From Micrasema longulum (lineage: Eukaryota; Arthropoda; Insecta; Trichoptera; Brachycentridae): a stretch of DNA of 64,000 nucleotides. The position numbers and the translations under genes are program-made. Below the pieces are notes generated by a model, which made no database searches, was not told the origin of the DNA, and worked only from the letters and a program-made list of their open reading frames with translations. Location of the stretch: positions 25,170 to 89,169 of the forward strand of contig JAGVSM010000890.1 in NCBI GenBank assembly GCA_022494885.1, written 5' to 3'. How positions within the stretch are numbered: position 1 is the first letter of the stretch; each line of letters begins with the position of its first letter. Shown one piece after another: positions 35,701 through 44,886 of this stretch.

Positions 35701-38700
35701 AAGGGAGGATTAAAAATTGTTGGTTGAATTAGTATCTACATAAATAATCACTCTGACAAATATACAAGAAATTTATTTACAATAACAAAACAACGACAGA
35801 ACATTATAAATTATGATAATTCATACCTCAAATTGTTCCATGACGGACGGGGCAATAGGACTTGCCCCGACTATCATTTTTCTTACACATGTCATGTCCA
35901 AATCATTGAAGTTTGGATGTTTTGTGAGTTCACACAAGGAAACTGGACTCAGTATCATTTGTGAAGGCTAAAATAAAAACAATGCATTTTAATGATTTAT
36001 AAAACAACATTTTACCATTAACCTAGTGGTGCATAATATAATGCATTGATATACATGAAAAAAAGTTGATCAGTGTTACGCATAGGTTTGCCAACAGTTT
36101 TCAGCACATTTAAAACATGGGGCTTTTCAGTTTTGATTTGATAAACAGTACTTCCTTACATTTCTCTAGAGATAATAACTATAACCGTAGTGCAGTATGA
36201 AACCAGTTTTCTGCTTTGCCTGCAGCTTTACATATCTACATCAGAAACAATTTTCTGTGTCTGGGCGGATGAAGGATACTGTTCTTTGTGTGCAATAGAA
36301 AGAAGTTTTCGACTCAATAGTTATTAGGTAAAAATCCTGAAAAAGGAAATCGTGGAAAGATTTACAAATATTCTTTTGAGGAATAATTTCAATGAGTTTT
36401 TCTAAAAATAATACCTGTTGAGCAAGCAGACCTGAATATTAACATCATCACAACTAATGGGCTTGCCGTTACCAGAAGTTGTGCTCGGCAAATTTTGAAA
36501 AAGTTTAGTTTGAGAAGTATTATTGTTTAGGAGCTTTCAATTAGGCTCCTCTGATCAGAAACATGAATTCCTGGGTGGTTAGCAACCCTAGTTGCGCTCA
36601 TAGAATAGAAGTCAGAATAGGGACTTAAGAATATTTCTGTCAAGAAACACCCTTTTAAATCTATCAAATTTGTAAGCAAAAATTCTTGGTGAAAGTTCAT
36701 TGTTTTTTATTATAGAAATAAAAGACGAGTGACACTTGTATGCACAAATTCGTAATTACCAGTGACTGGTTTCATTGTTTTGGCCACATACTTATTCAAA
36801 ACTGGTATTTTTTATTATAAAATTAAATATATTTATACGAAATCAACAAGGATTAAGAATTCAAAATTGTATTCAGAAGACCAAAGTGATGTATTGTTGA
36901 TATAGTGCAGTATACGCAACGGTTGGCCCACAATGACTGTGCTGGATGTAAACGGGAGTATTATGTTTGCGAATTCTGTAAATAATTACATTTTATCAGT
37001 ACATTTATGTAACTCCGGGGTCCATATTACCAGCTTAGATGAATAAACAAGAATAAATGCACAATGTTTCAGAAGAACACAAATTTAATTTTAGTTTTAT
37101 ATTGATATTGAATATTAGTTTAGGAACAACTTCATATTTAATTTAAAATTTTTCAACATCGGCTTTTCAGACTACAAAACAAATAGGGTGTCCATATTAC
37201 CACCTCCTAATCGGCAGGGCCTTGCTAGTCCAAACCCCAGCTAATCCGAACGCTTTTATAATCTGAACGACCCCTCTAACTCTGTGAAGCCTCTGTAGCC
37301 CTTGTTATTTGAATTAGATGATATTTTCCCGACCAAGATGCGGAAGATTTGACCATGCAGATGACTTTTTCGAAACACAGGCTTTTCAGAAGTAGAGATT
37401 AACAATTTATTAATTAACAATGCTGATATTGATTATCTGGGGCCTTCAACTGATGAAGACATAGTAAGAAAAGTAAGAAATGAGCATGGCAGCGAAGATA
37501 AAAAAGAATTGGAGGCATCAAAACCAGTTACAAGGATTCCACATGCTCAAGCTGTGTGTGCCTCAAGCGTTTTTTATAAATAATACTAAATAATACTAAA
37601 TAATACTTGTCAAAGCACTATATTGGAATTCTTTTTAAAAATGTGATTAATAGCATTATACTCTAATAATATAACATTTTGCACGATTTAAATATACTGT
37701 CAGCTACAAAAAAAAAAGTTTTATTTTGAAAAATGCCTTCCAAAATATCTCCATACTATAATTCAAACTCTTCGTACATCCGAACAGGGTATAAATTTTG
37801 AGAGTTTGGACTATCAGGGCCCTGCTGTAATAGTAATAGAATAAAAATAATTTCAGATGATAAAGAATCTTACTTTTCAGACGCCCTTATGACAGTCATT
37901 GTTTACCAGGATAATTATGATTAGTAGTTGATAAAAGAAGAGTCAAGAAAAGAAGTATTCAAGCAATAATACTTTGTAAAATGGTCCTCAGACATAAATA
38001 ATTAAATGAAATTACTGCTGGATAATTTTGGATTCTTTATAATAAAGACACCAATCTCAAAAATGTTGCAAAAGCGATGGAAGAAGTTACTGGTTTTTCC
38101 AAATTTGTTTATATACTTACCCACTTACTGTGATACTTTTACTCATCTATGATTTATTTATGAACTTATTCAGCAAATTATTCAATGTCGACCTCGTTAA
38201 AAACTAAACCTAAGAACTTATGCATGGTATCAAACTGCGTTAACTGCAGACATATAATGTTTTATTAAAAGATATTTTTTAAAATTACCTTGTATTTATT
38301 TATAGCTTTGAAGAAAAGATCAACGGTGAACGGGTAGGTGCTATTTATCCTTGTATTTCCAAATAAACAAGACTGTAGTAAATTTAAGATTCCTGTTACC
38401 CAATAAACAGTAGAAAATCCTAAATTCACTTTCGCTGGAGTTGGGAGTAACTGGCTAGTTCTCTTCTCAATTTCATTGTTACTAGAATATAAAGGTGTCG
38501 ATTAATTAAAACGGCAAAAGAAGAGCTTTGATTACCAACTTATTTGTGTGCTTATAATATAAGTTAAAGCATCATTTACTTACAATAAAAACTGTGAAGC
38601 AAGGTAAGATTTGTGGGTGTGACAAACACCCTTTGGAAGACCTGTTGTACCACTAGATGAAATAATAAATGCTATTGTTTTTTCCGGGTCGAAATCTGTG

Positions 38701-41700
38701 ACTCTGAAATACAATTTTACCATCAATTATGATTATAGATATTAGATACAGACATTTAGTTTCCTTATTAAATATATGTTTTTATAAAACCTAATAAAAA
38801 CATATTATTTTTAATACATTTTTATTAGGTTGAGTTCAGCCCTTTAGATTACAAACCTGTGTTGAGTGGAAATGTATTAAATAAGAAATAATAATTAAAT
38901 ATGATGTTAAATTTTCTTATTACATACAGGTGTTCATCCCTGTCACATCCGAAACCGCGATGCTCAGCATGAGCAAGAAGACAGAAGTCACGTTGACTTT
39001 CTTTTATATTGAAAAATACTTTTTTTCCAAGTTTGAAAAAATATGTACATATATACATAACTAACCCAAATATTAAATGGCATACAGTTGCACTTTTCAA
39101 GTTGTGACATAAAGTGTCAAAAAAAGTTAAATTAAACTGCTTTCACGTAAAGTTGAAAAAAATAACATACGTTGTTCTACAATCCCGACGATTTACTCGT
39201 ATTTAAAATTCTACCATCCATTAATTATTGAAATCGATAATTAAAAATAATATGCACTAAAACATTTTCAAATCTTTTAAAATTGATGTTTGTTAAATAT
39301 TCAAGAGATATGGAAAAACGTTTTTGAGAAGAGAATATTGTGGAAGTTTTGGCAATTATTTATTTATTTATTAACGGACATTGTCCATATATACAATTTA
39401 TAGGGTTTAAATATAACGATAAAATAATAGATAAAAACATTTTAAAAAAAGAAAAGAAGCATTGACAAACATAAGGGACATCAAGACAAGATCTGGACTA
39501 TTTATTTAGTGCTCTTTTAAATCGTTGTAAACTTAAACCAAAAAAGTCCAGATCTTGTCTTGTGTTAACAATATGACAAAAACAGGTCATTGGAAAATTA
39601 AGGCCATGGTTTGTTCTATGCTGATCGATGAACAGTACTTTATTGTTTCTCAACCTACAAGTCGGAATATTGAATTTTACTTGTCCCAGTAATGATGGAA
39701 CATCGATTATACTATTTAGTATACCGAGCATATATATGGAATCAATATTTGTTCTACGTTTTTGTAGACTAGAAAAATTTTACATTGACTCTATATCAGC
39801 ATTCTTATGCTGATATAGAGAGCTTTGATTACCAATTATTCTTATAATTACCTCTTTCTAGTCCAAGCATCCACGCTACTTTTCAAAGCAAGCGCTGTTA
39901 AATTAAAAGCCTCTGGACCTGTGATAAGCCGGTTTAAGGGATCACTTTACACAAAATTCTGCCTTGGTTTAAAATCTATAATCACTTATTTGCTGATTTT
40001 TGTAAAGTTTTTTTTGTCAATAAGAAAACAATTTGTTAACAGTTATTGCTTACTTAAATTTATCCTCGTTTCCAGAGTGTGAAAATTCTTCAAAAAATAT
40101 GAATTTTTCGGATGTAGGTTTTTCTTCAAAAACAACTATTTCTGCTTTGTTATTTCTTTCACTTAGGACCTCTGCAAAAATCTGTGACATTTCAGGATCA
40201 CAAAATACAATCGAGGCATTGGCTGCACCAAAAGCGTTGTTTACCTCAGCTGAAATTAAAAATATTAGTATCAATGATGTATAATAATTAAACATACACC
40301 ATAGAAACACGTAAAAAACGGCATTTCAATTTATATATAGGCATATACCTTAGTAGGTAGTTGCCTTTCTTGGATCCCTTTCAAATATTTGCATGTCGTG
40401 ATACGCTATCTTTTTTATTTAAATTGTTGAAGGCAACGCGATGTTTGCTAAAACTGGTAAGGAAGAGTAACGTATCTATTATTATTTTTATTTATTTATT
40501 TTTATTTTATAAATTTATTGCATAAAATAAGTATACATATTTAATAACAGGGAATCTATATAAAACAAGTAAATAGAAAATGAAAACGGAGTGTTCTCTG
40601 TTTAGGATAGTCTCCATCTAACATGGCTCAGCCTGTTTTAAGATGGAGATTTTTTATCTTTTAAAGTATAAGCAGTTCTATATTAATACAACAACAACAA
40701 AAAAAAACTAAAACTACTTAATTATAAATGCCTAGCTAATCAAATGAAAGAAATTAATAATTGTTAATATACAAATATAAAGTAAATATATGTGCCAAGA
40801 ATACATGTTACTTAAACATCAATAATATAATATAATATATAATAAAAATAAAATAAAAAGTAATGTAATACATAAAAATATAAATAATATGTGTACCAAT
40901 TATATAAAGTACTACATTTAGTGATCTACATATATATTTTTTTAAATCTGTCTTTACTCTATTTATCTGTGCAGTTATTTTTGTTTTAAAATTTGTTTTA
41001 CATTTTGAGTCTTTTATATTTGGCAATGAATCATTAAATATTTTTGGCGCAATTACATTATATTGCTTTTTACTTTGGGCGGTTGATACGAATGGGACAA
41101 TACAGGTCATTTGTGTTGCTGAACGAGTGTTTATATTTTCACTTAATTTATCATAAAATTTAAGTAGTAGGTACCTCACAAACAATTGTCTTACATCCAA
41201 TATCTTAAGCTTGGCGAATAGATCTTCCGTTGGATATCTATTATAACTTCAAAGATTTTATTATCACGTTGGTTGCGCAGTAAGCTTCTATGGATTATAT
41301 TTTAAATTAATTTTATTTTGAGCTTGTACGAACATCGCTGTATAACTCTTATTAGTTGTAGAAGGACTTGGGTACGCTTAGTTATTGTTGCCGAGAGTGT
41401 GCGTACAGCGCAGCCAATGCAGAGCTAGGCTATGATGGGTATACCGACATAATTATTGTGAGTTATTACTTTTAATTTAATTTTATTTATTTTTTATTTA
41501 AAGCAGTACAAAGATAAAGTACTTTGGCGGACTTATTGCTAAAAGCAATATCTTCCAGCCAACCAAAACAAACTGGTCAAAAGAAGGGTTGGTCAAAATT
41601 TTGTACTAAAAAAACAGAAATATATATCAAAAGATACATATTTAAAATTAAAATAACCTAATTAATTGAAACTAACTGCTCTTTTTTTTATTGGGAGATA

Positions 41701-44700
41701 AGGCTTGCATATAATAACTTTAAAAAAACGTACATTATACTTATTAAATATGATAAGGAATGTTAAATCACATAATGAGTTTGGAAGGAGAGAGAAAGAG
41801 GAACCAAGGAAAGGGAAAAGGATTCAAATATATATTTTTTTTAAATTTAGGAAGTTCAGGATTCTGGGGATATATAATAATGTTTCAGGTGCATTTTTTA
41901 TATGAAGAGGTTTATTCCAAACTCTAGCAGCTTGAACGGAAAATGAATAGCTGAAAAATGATGTGCTAAGTCGAGGAATAGAAAGTGTTTTCTCCTGAGA
42001 AGAGCGAAGCAAAAGAATGTTCTCTTGATCATGGGATCAGAAAGGTAAATGAAATTCTCAGCAAGAAATTTTGGAGCCCTAGGATTGTGAAGTATACATT
42101 TATATATATTTTATATTTTCTGCATATATTATATAGTATAATATATGCTGAAAAGATCCAACTGTCAAATTACAGTTTTGAGATATTTGAGGAAATATAA
42201 GATTCCCCTAGTATAAAATTACAGATAACCACTTGATTTGAAAAATTATTGTTAATGATGGAAATAGTATATTTCTTGCCAGTGGTGTTTCATTTGTTAA
42301 AAATTAACATTTCATTTATGAGTTTTATGCCTATTTATGGAGCTGGATCATTTTTGCTTAAACAGATTTTAAGATTTTTAAATGCAAAAAAAGTTCAAAC
42401 TACTTTTTGTAAAATTTGGCTACAGGGTTTGTATGGAGAAAAATCGGAAAATTTACTAAAAAACCCTCTAAAATAAAAAATAGTATAAATCAATATTGTA
42501 TAACTCTATAATAGATTAACTAGTAGGTAGTAGTAGGTAGTCATGTTATGTGTCTTTAAACAGGTTGTACCTAGTTAGGCAGACTAGACAAAATCCAGAA
42601 AAATCTACTACCTAAGTATGTATGTAGAGATTGTATTTTTTTGTTAATAAACCGTGATTATGATTATTTTTATTTTTATATTGGATTTATTATGAATAAT
42701 TAGTGAATAGAGACGTCATTATATCCATGAAATATGGCATTTTTTTATTTATTTGTCTGCCTATGCAGACATACAAATGTATTCGTAATTTATCATCTTA
42801 TATCATCATCATTCAATTTACATACCTAATTGGGCATAGGGCACTTCATTGGTACATCTATCGTAGCGTATTCAGGGATAATTTAGAATTATAATCAAAT
42901 CTTGTTCATTTTTGTTACATGAAGGTAAGATTATCAGTTTTATGTAATTATATGAAGTAGACGGAATATTTGCAATTGCGCTATTCCTGATGCAAACATT
43001 TCTTTTTCATATATTTTACACGAAAACATTTTTCAACTACATTAAGACCAAATGTCGTTGGACTCTTTGTGCAAAATGTAAAATTCTAGTATTGCATTAT
43101 GGACCGTGTTTTAAAATTGAATTACTACGTAAGTCTTTGTCTAACCGGATGGATCGTTTTTGTTTAAATATAAATGAGATATTATTTATCGATTTTTACA
43201 ATAAATTCAAAAAAGATCCAAAGTGAGTTGGATCTTTTCTGCATATATGCGTCGTTAAAGAAGTGAGAGAGATTGAAAGTTTATGCGCTGATAAAAATGA
43301 AGCCACTTGAGTTTGGGGTAAAAGGGTAATACATGGTCATACTTTTTGAGATTGAAAATAAAGCGGATGCATTGATTCTGCAAACGCTCCGGACGATCTA
43401 TGAGTTTCATATTGGCTTCAAGATGGTAAATATTAGCATAGCGCAGAGACGACAATAAAATAGATTGGGACATATTTGTTTTGGTTGTGGTTGGAAGAAA
43501 ATTCTGCAGTCTTTTCACTGAATGGGGGGTGCGACATAACTTCTTCCCAACCTCAGTAATCTGTTCTTGCCACGTTAAATGTTAGTCCATAATAATGCCA
43601 ACTTTTCTTAGGGTTAATTAAAATAATATGGAAGGACTTACTCTTGGTCATCGTCGTCGAGAGTGTGCGTACAGCGCAGCCGATGTAGAGCGAGGCTATG
43701 ATGGGTATACCGACGTCATTGTGGTTTTTTGCGCAGACGAGCACTATATCACCCAACCCGAGTCCGCGCTTCTTCAGTTCCTGGGCAACTCTGATGCTGC
43801 GGAGTAGGACGGATGAATGGGTTTCCGATAAGTCAGAAGTGAGCTCTATCTAAAATTACCACGGAAGTATGTAACGGTATAGATATATTTTTTAAATCTT
43901 TTCTGTTTAATAAATCTGATATGTTTATATTGTAATGTGTTGAGAAATAATTGGATACTCTGTAATGTTCTCAATGTAACTAAAATAAATAAATGAAAAT
44001 GAAATAAGTAAAATGAAATACGGTATATTTAAAAAAAAAAAAAACTATTTTAGCCGGATTAACAGTTCGCCAGCAGGTCACATCGGAATTACTCGACGTA
44101 GACATTATGGTCAATTGAATTTATCAATGTATATCAATACGATACATGCAATTTTTTTATTGAAACGAAAATTTAAATGTTTGTATGAAATTTTATCCGC
44201 TATAACAAAGGTAACAAAATAAATTATTAGGTTTTTTTAATGGACTATTTAAACTATGTCAATTTTTTTTTGAGTATCGTATTATCATCTCTATGATTTT
44301 TTAAAGTTTTGTTATATTTTTAACTACTCGGTGTGTGATGTCACTAGTTTTCTTCAATGAGTTGTCCCGATTGGTATTGGTAGGTTGGCTTCCCGGAAAC
44401 CGGAAATCTAACATTGGTTGATTCGGAAAAATTAGTGACGTCGTTTAAAGGAGTTCATTTTTATAAATTTTTTCACATATTTTAGAGAAATTTCTCCGCA
44501 CAATTAAACGCTCTAATTATTTCTGCGCGTAATGAAATTTTCCGTAGTACTGAACTTCCTCATTGAATTAACAATTTATCAATACAATAAACGCAATTTT
44601 TTTAATAATACTAAAATTTGAGCGTTTGTGTGGAATTTCATCCGCGGGTTACCGTTACATTGTTAAATTAATGGTAGCGTGATAAATGATTAGGTAACTG

Positions 44701-44886
44701 ATGCGACGCGACAAAGGCAATTGAAACATTAACTTACATTTAATAAGTAGACATATTTTGAGTACTCACCTGCTGAATGGAATCTCCAAACGACCTGAGA
44801 CTTTCGAATATATTTCTTCCTAAATGAAAATCTGAATGTTTTAGAAAGTCTTCAATATTTTCCATCTTGTTTTGTGTGCACGACAT
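23585..44886 (-). CDS. Luciferase-like / 4CL-like acyl-CoA synthetase (gene A), full span of 11 exons
   Basis: Eleven exons join in phase to 1620 nt (539 codons plus stop), the usual length for insect luciferase-like ligases. The enzyme is an ANL-superfamily adenylate-forming protein expected to turn a carboxylic acid plus ATP into acyl-AMP and then acyl-CoA. Visible motifs in order are the phosphate loop SSSGTTGLPKGV (exon 4), YGMTEAG (exon 7), YYQTGDL with the ribose-binding Asp and the hinge VDRIKEMMKF (exon 9), and the catalytic Lys in TPSGKVNRK (exon 11). The segment aligned to the luciferin-pocket His of beetle luciferase reads STVYWVTG, so light emission is unlikely. The C terminus AKGE is not a peroxisomal PTS1. 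Acid substrate unknown. Confidence 0.93.
23904..24240. mobile_element. Possible pogo/Tigger-type MITE
   Basis: The left end CAGTTGAACTCCATTTATCC and the right end, read inverted as CAGTAAAACTACAACTATCA with AGATAAATGGG following, are imperfect inverted repeats resembling pogo/Tigger ends. Between them is AT-rich, partly coding-like sequence (ATGAGTAAACGAGTTGC). Boundaries are approximate. Confidence 0.4.
24268..24440 (-). repeat. tRNA-derived SINE (family 2), copy 2
   Basis: Shares TTACCCAAATATTTAAATTT, GTTGTAAATAACCCA and the GGGTTTGAACCCCGGAC box-B-like element (as printed on the plus strand) with the copy at 22470. It lies in the last intron of gene A, just outside the LTR element. Confidence 0.7.
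24861..25223 (-). repeat. LTR of the Gypsy element (3' LTR)
   Basis: Begins TGTGGCGGGTCGAC in element orientation and ends near CCACTAA. It nearly matches 30738-31099, with differences such as a one-base indel at GGCGGTAAATTTT and GAAGCCGG versus TTCGCCGG. An AATAAA on the minus strand at 24986-24991 is a poly(A) signal. Confidence 0.92.
25224..25240 (-). other. Candidate polypurine tract
   Basis: In element orientation TTGGAAGGGGGCTG lies directly before the 3' LTR start TGTGG. A purine-rich run in this place primes plus-strand DNA synthesis in LTR retrotransposons. Confidence 0.7.
25255..25593 (-). pseudogene. Pol segment: integrase C-terminal (GPY-type) region, frame-shifted from the rest
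   Basis: 112 codons holding HLFLRDDRVYKPLMPNYKGP, a GPYKV motif typical of the Ty3/Gypsy integrase C terminus, and a low-complexity Thr/Glu/Pro tail up to the stop next to the purine tract. It overlaps the preceding integrase frame by about 70 bp in another frame, so a small indel near 25600 separates them. Confidence 0.8.
25524..26792 (-). pseudogene. Pol segment: RNase H and integrase
   Basis: 422 codons. The RNase H part has YDRELLAIFETVRYFQHYLE and YTDHKPLQF. The integrase zinc finger shows the His-His-Cys-Cys pattern in VHNLNHAGADA and CAAWTKACTPCQKSK. The catalytic core has an Asp in HVDLIGPF, an Asp in IITDQGRQF and a Glu in SNGMIERFHRT (DDE). Frame differs from the upstream RT segment. 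Confidence 0.88.
26793..28261 (-). pseudogene. Pol segment: protease and reverse transcriptase
   Basis: The open frame 28261-27002 has an aspartic protease site (VDSGSEISLIP) and then reverse transcriptase with MPFGLSCAAQTFQRHINE and the catalytic YIDDILIPS. Positions 27001-26793 continue RT into RNase H in other frames. The frame changes sit at two runs of seven A (element strand), near 27006-27013 and near 26797-26805. Either real decay or homopolymer sequencing errors could explain them. Confidence 0.85.
28345..29214 (-). CDS. Gag of the Gypsy element
   Basis: 289 codons, intact. The N-terminal part (about residues 26-110, ISVKLPQLWVNNIELWFKQI onward) fits the DUF7041-type gag domain common in insect Gypsy elements. 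A long Asn-rich linker (about 200-260) precedes a Cys/His knuckle-like CYFHTKFGDQAKKCVTPC. The protease-RT frame begins about 80 bp downstream in another frame, as expected when pol is reached by frameshifting. Confidence 0.88.
   Translation of the reverse strand: MANKDNTDLTNINTANNIFHTDRISVKLPQLWVNNIELWFKQIEAQFELANIVLEDARYSHLVSKLEQTHIEQVSDILLMEPNRAKYTRLKEAIIQRMGCPQDRRREKLFSSFQLGDRNPSSLLREMRTLAIGLQIDETTLQYLWIQQLPKTIQAHLAISEDDWDRQATIADRLIQVYTQDNVAVVGTNNKNNICSLEQSVQALTHKVESLFHTINKQHSHNNNNNRFKHTTSNSSNNFNNNKYNNNFNKTSYRANGNNKKTILCYFHTKFGDQAKKCVTPCEFKPHLA
29215..30737 (-). other. Long AT-rich leader of the Gypsy element
   Basis: About 1.5 kb lies between the 5' LTR and gag, with no coding capacity. 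It includes ATTTAAATTTAAATTTAAAT tandem units near 29354-29387 and an A run near 30010. The part touching the LTR reads TGGTACCCCGACG in element orientation, a candidate primer binding site because it starts TGG within two bases of the LTR end. Confidence 0.65.
30738..31099 (-). repeat. LTR of the Gypsy element (5' LTR)
   Basis: Near-identical partner of 24861-25223. It carries the same AATAAA on the minus strand at 30863-30868, in sense with gene A. Confidence 0.92.
31260..31500 (+). pseudogene. Unplaced coding-like remnant (possibly lin-9-like)
   Basis: Plus-strand frames read IPEEFLIGTRVFPLP and, after a frame change, VIDALSEDEYSVEFDRTQIQ. The GTRV and Y-V-FDR pattern faintly resembles the chromatin regulator lin-9/mip130. 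It has no visible splice sites and a stop at the frame change, so at best it is a decayed gene or retrocopy fragment in the intron of gene A. The protein family is a guess. Confidence 0.25.
31500..32380. other. Intron sequence of gene A
   Basis: AT-rich, no repeat boundary or exon seen. Confidence 0.4.
32382..32547 (-). CDS. Gene A exon 10
   Basis: 166 nt between acceptor ATTTTCCAG and donor GTATGT, encoding ITPAEMEFEIMKLPSVVQVG and then GQPHPEDGEHPIAFVQVL. This is the C-terminal subdomain after the hinge. It is 92% identical at nucleotide level to exon 10 of gene B, far more than other exons. Confidence 0.93.
32728..33076. mobile_element. MITE family C, copy 3
   Basis: Starts ATGAGGATGCTCAATG and ends CACTGAACTTCCTCATT. 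Interior has AAGGACGTCACTAGTTC and TTCCGGTTTAC. In intron 9 of gene A. Confidence 0.7.
33711..34200. repeat. MITE family D copy plus inverted partner
   Basis: Contains the family D start (ACAACAGAGATGAAGAACAT, AGAAGGTAATACAGAAGTC) and body (CTTATGACCTGTCAATGGCT). A second start-like block follows near 34107. A separate inverted pair is present, GACAAGGACTGGATTCAACT near 34059 and AGTTAAATCCAGTCCTTGTC near 34178. It is a composite insertion in intron 9 of gene A. Confidence 0.55.
34420..34566 (-). CDS. Gene A exon 9
   Basis: 147 nt, phase 0. Encodes EYYQNPEATLAAYDADGYYQ, TGDLLYFDNNYD and FFVDRIKEMMKFRNFQ. The TGD Asp binds the ATP ribose, and the Asp-Arg in VDR is the hinge on which the C-terminal domain rotates between half-reactions in ANL enzymes. 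Confidence 0.94.
34657..34737 (-). CDS. Gene A exon 8
   Basis: 81 nt, phase 0, 27 codons reading IVNPDTGKRLGPNQIGELRV and KCATLFK. Matches the DPDTG...GELRVKG strand region of luciferase-like ligases. Confidence 0.92.
35434..35556 (-). CDS. Gene A exon 7
   Basis: 123 nt, phase 0, 41 codons. Holds KLLHVYGMTEAGML, the adenylate-binding YGMTE motif of the ANL superfamily, then a Cys-Gly-Lys stretch STCGKILPWIEWK. Confidence 0.94.
35827..35967 (-). CDS. Gene A exon 6
   Basis: 141 nt, phase 0. Encodes PSQMILSPVSLCELTKHPNF and MIVGASPIAPSVMEQFE. The GASPI stretch aligns with the GGAPL substrate-pocket loop of luciferase. Confidence 0.93.
35968..38288 (-). other. Intron 5 of gene A
   Basis: A 2.3-kb AT-rich intron. 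A Tigger-like element lies at 37212-37827 (listed separately). The remainder, 35968-37210, shows no gene or boundary that I can defend. Confidence 0.6.
37212..37827 (+). mobile_element. pogo/Tigger-like element with transposase remnant
   Basis: Ends are inverted repeats: CAGGGCCTTGCTAGTCCAAA on the left and CAGCAGGGCCCTGATAGTCC read inward from the right, next to TA on the right side. The plus strand near 37400-37560 encodes NADIDYLGPSTDEDIVRKVR and VTRIPHAQAV, like the C-terminal tail of Tigger/jerky-type transposases. Internally deleted. Confidence 0.65.
38289..38481 (-). CDS. Gene A exon 5
   Basis: 193 nt. Encodes KVNLGFSTVYWVTGILNLLQ and TYPFTVDLFFKAINKYK. Corresponds to the luciferase stretch holding the luciferin-pocket His, which is replaced by Tyr/Trp here. 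Confidence 0.93.
38584..38703 (-). CDS. Gene A exon 4
   Basis: 120 nt. Encodes VTDFDPEKTIAFIISSSGTT and GLPKGVCHTHKSYLASQF. It holds the ATP phosphate-binding loop SSSGTTGLPKG, diagnostic of adenylate-forming enzymes. Confidence 0.95.
39358..39770 (-). pseudogene. LINE C-terminal fragment and 3' tail, second copy
   Basis: Minus-strand frame 39731-39498 carries the same block as 5461-5730 (LGILNSIIDVPSLLGQ, HRTNHGLNFPMT, FKRALNK), then a 3' tail with TAAATAAATA at 39358. Inserted in intron 3 of gene A in the gene's orientation. Confidence 0.7.
39791..39818. repeat. Perfect 12-bp hairpin
   Basis: CTATATCAGCAT and ATGCTGATATAG separated by four bases (TCTT). In intron 3 of gene A, between a LINE fragment and a short direct repeat of AGAGCTTTGATTACCAA (also near 38522). 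Confidence 0.8.
40054..40249 (-). CDS. Gene A exon 3
   Basis: 196 nt between acceptor TAATTTCAG and donor GTAAGC. Encodes EVNNAFGAANASIVFCDPEM and then QIFAEVLSERNNKAEIVVF. A less conserved part of the N-terminal domain. Its position fits luciferase residues about 110-170. Confidence 0.9.
40550..41215 (-). pseudogene. LINE C-terminal fragment
   Basis: A minus-strand frame 41200-40808 includes SENINTRSATQMTCIVPFVS and YNVIAPKIFNDSLPNIKDSK, the usual C-terminal pattern of jockey/CR1-type reverse transcriptases. It is followed by AT-rich 3' sequence. In intron 2 of gene A. Confidence 0.6.
41361..41461 (-). pseudogene. Decayed duplicate of gene A exon 2
   Basis: About 100 bp closely matches the 3' half of exon 2 and its donor side (compare 43631-43732), sharing GAGAGTGTGCGTACAGCGCA and GGCTATGATGGGTATACCGA. 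In the exon 2 frame it reads VGIPIIA, a TAG stop, and then IGCAVRTLSATITK, so it cannot encode protein. It has a 3-bp in-frame insertion. It lies between exons 2 and 3. Confidence 0.85.
41480..42110 (-). pseudogene. LINE C-terminal fragment with 3' region
   Basis: The minus strand encodes LSIPRLSTSFFSYSFSVQAA and RVWNKPLHIKNA, the C-terminal pattern of jockey-like LINEs. Its 3' region carries AAAGTACTTTGGCGGACTTA and GCAATATCTTCCAGCC as printed on the plus strand. In intron 2 of gene A. Confidence 0.6.
42805..42960 (-). repeat. SINE (family 1) fragment
   Basis: Minus-strand tail half. Shares CATAGGGCACTTCATTGGTA and TTACATGAAGGTAAGATTAT with other copies, as printed. The tRNA-like head is missing. 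Confidence 0.7.
43255..43520 (-). pseudogene. LINE reverse-transcriptase fragment
   Basis: The minus strand encodes SQSILLSSLRYANIYHLEAN and RLQNQCIRFIFNLKKYDHVL, a segment typical of the region after the catalytic core in jockey/CR1-type LINEs. 5' and 3' truncated, next to exon 2 of gene A. Confidence 0.65.
43642..43849 (-). CDS. Gene A exon 2
   Basis: 208 nt between acceptor GTAATTTTAG and donor GTAAGT. Encodes SSVLLRSIRVAQELKKRGLG and GDIVLVCAKNHNDVGIPIIA. The GD-V-C-KNH segment is characteristic of luciferase-like enzymes. It is much richer in GC than neighbouring introns. Confidence 0.92.
44230..44564. mobile_element. MITE family C, copy 4
   Basis: Right end is TACTGAACTTCCTCATT. Interior has CCGGAAACCGGAAATCTAAC and TTAGTGACGTCGTTTAAAGG. 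In intron 1 of gene A. Left end not well defined. Confidence 0.65.
44770..44886 (-). CDS. Gene A exon 1 (start)
   Basis: 39 codons from the first ATG (44884-44886) to donor CAG|GTGAGT. Reads MSCTQNKMENIEDFLKHSDF and HLGRNIFESLRSFGDSIQQ. A second ATG at codon 8 is an alternative start. The upstream A-rich AAAAAA before ATG fits an insect start context. Joining to exon 2 in phase 0 gives SIQQIELTSD, in the usual place of the luciferase QIDA segment. Confidence 0.85.
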
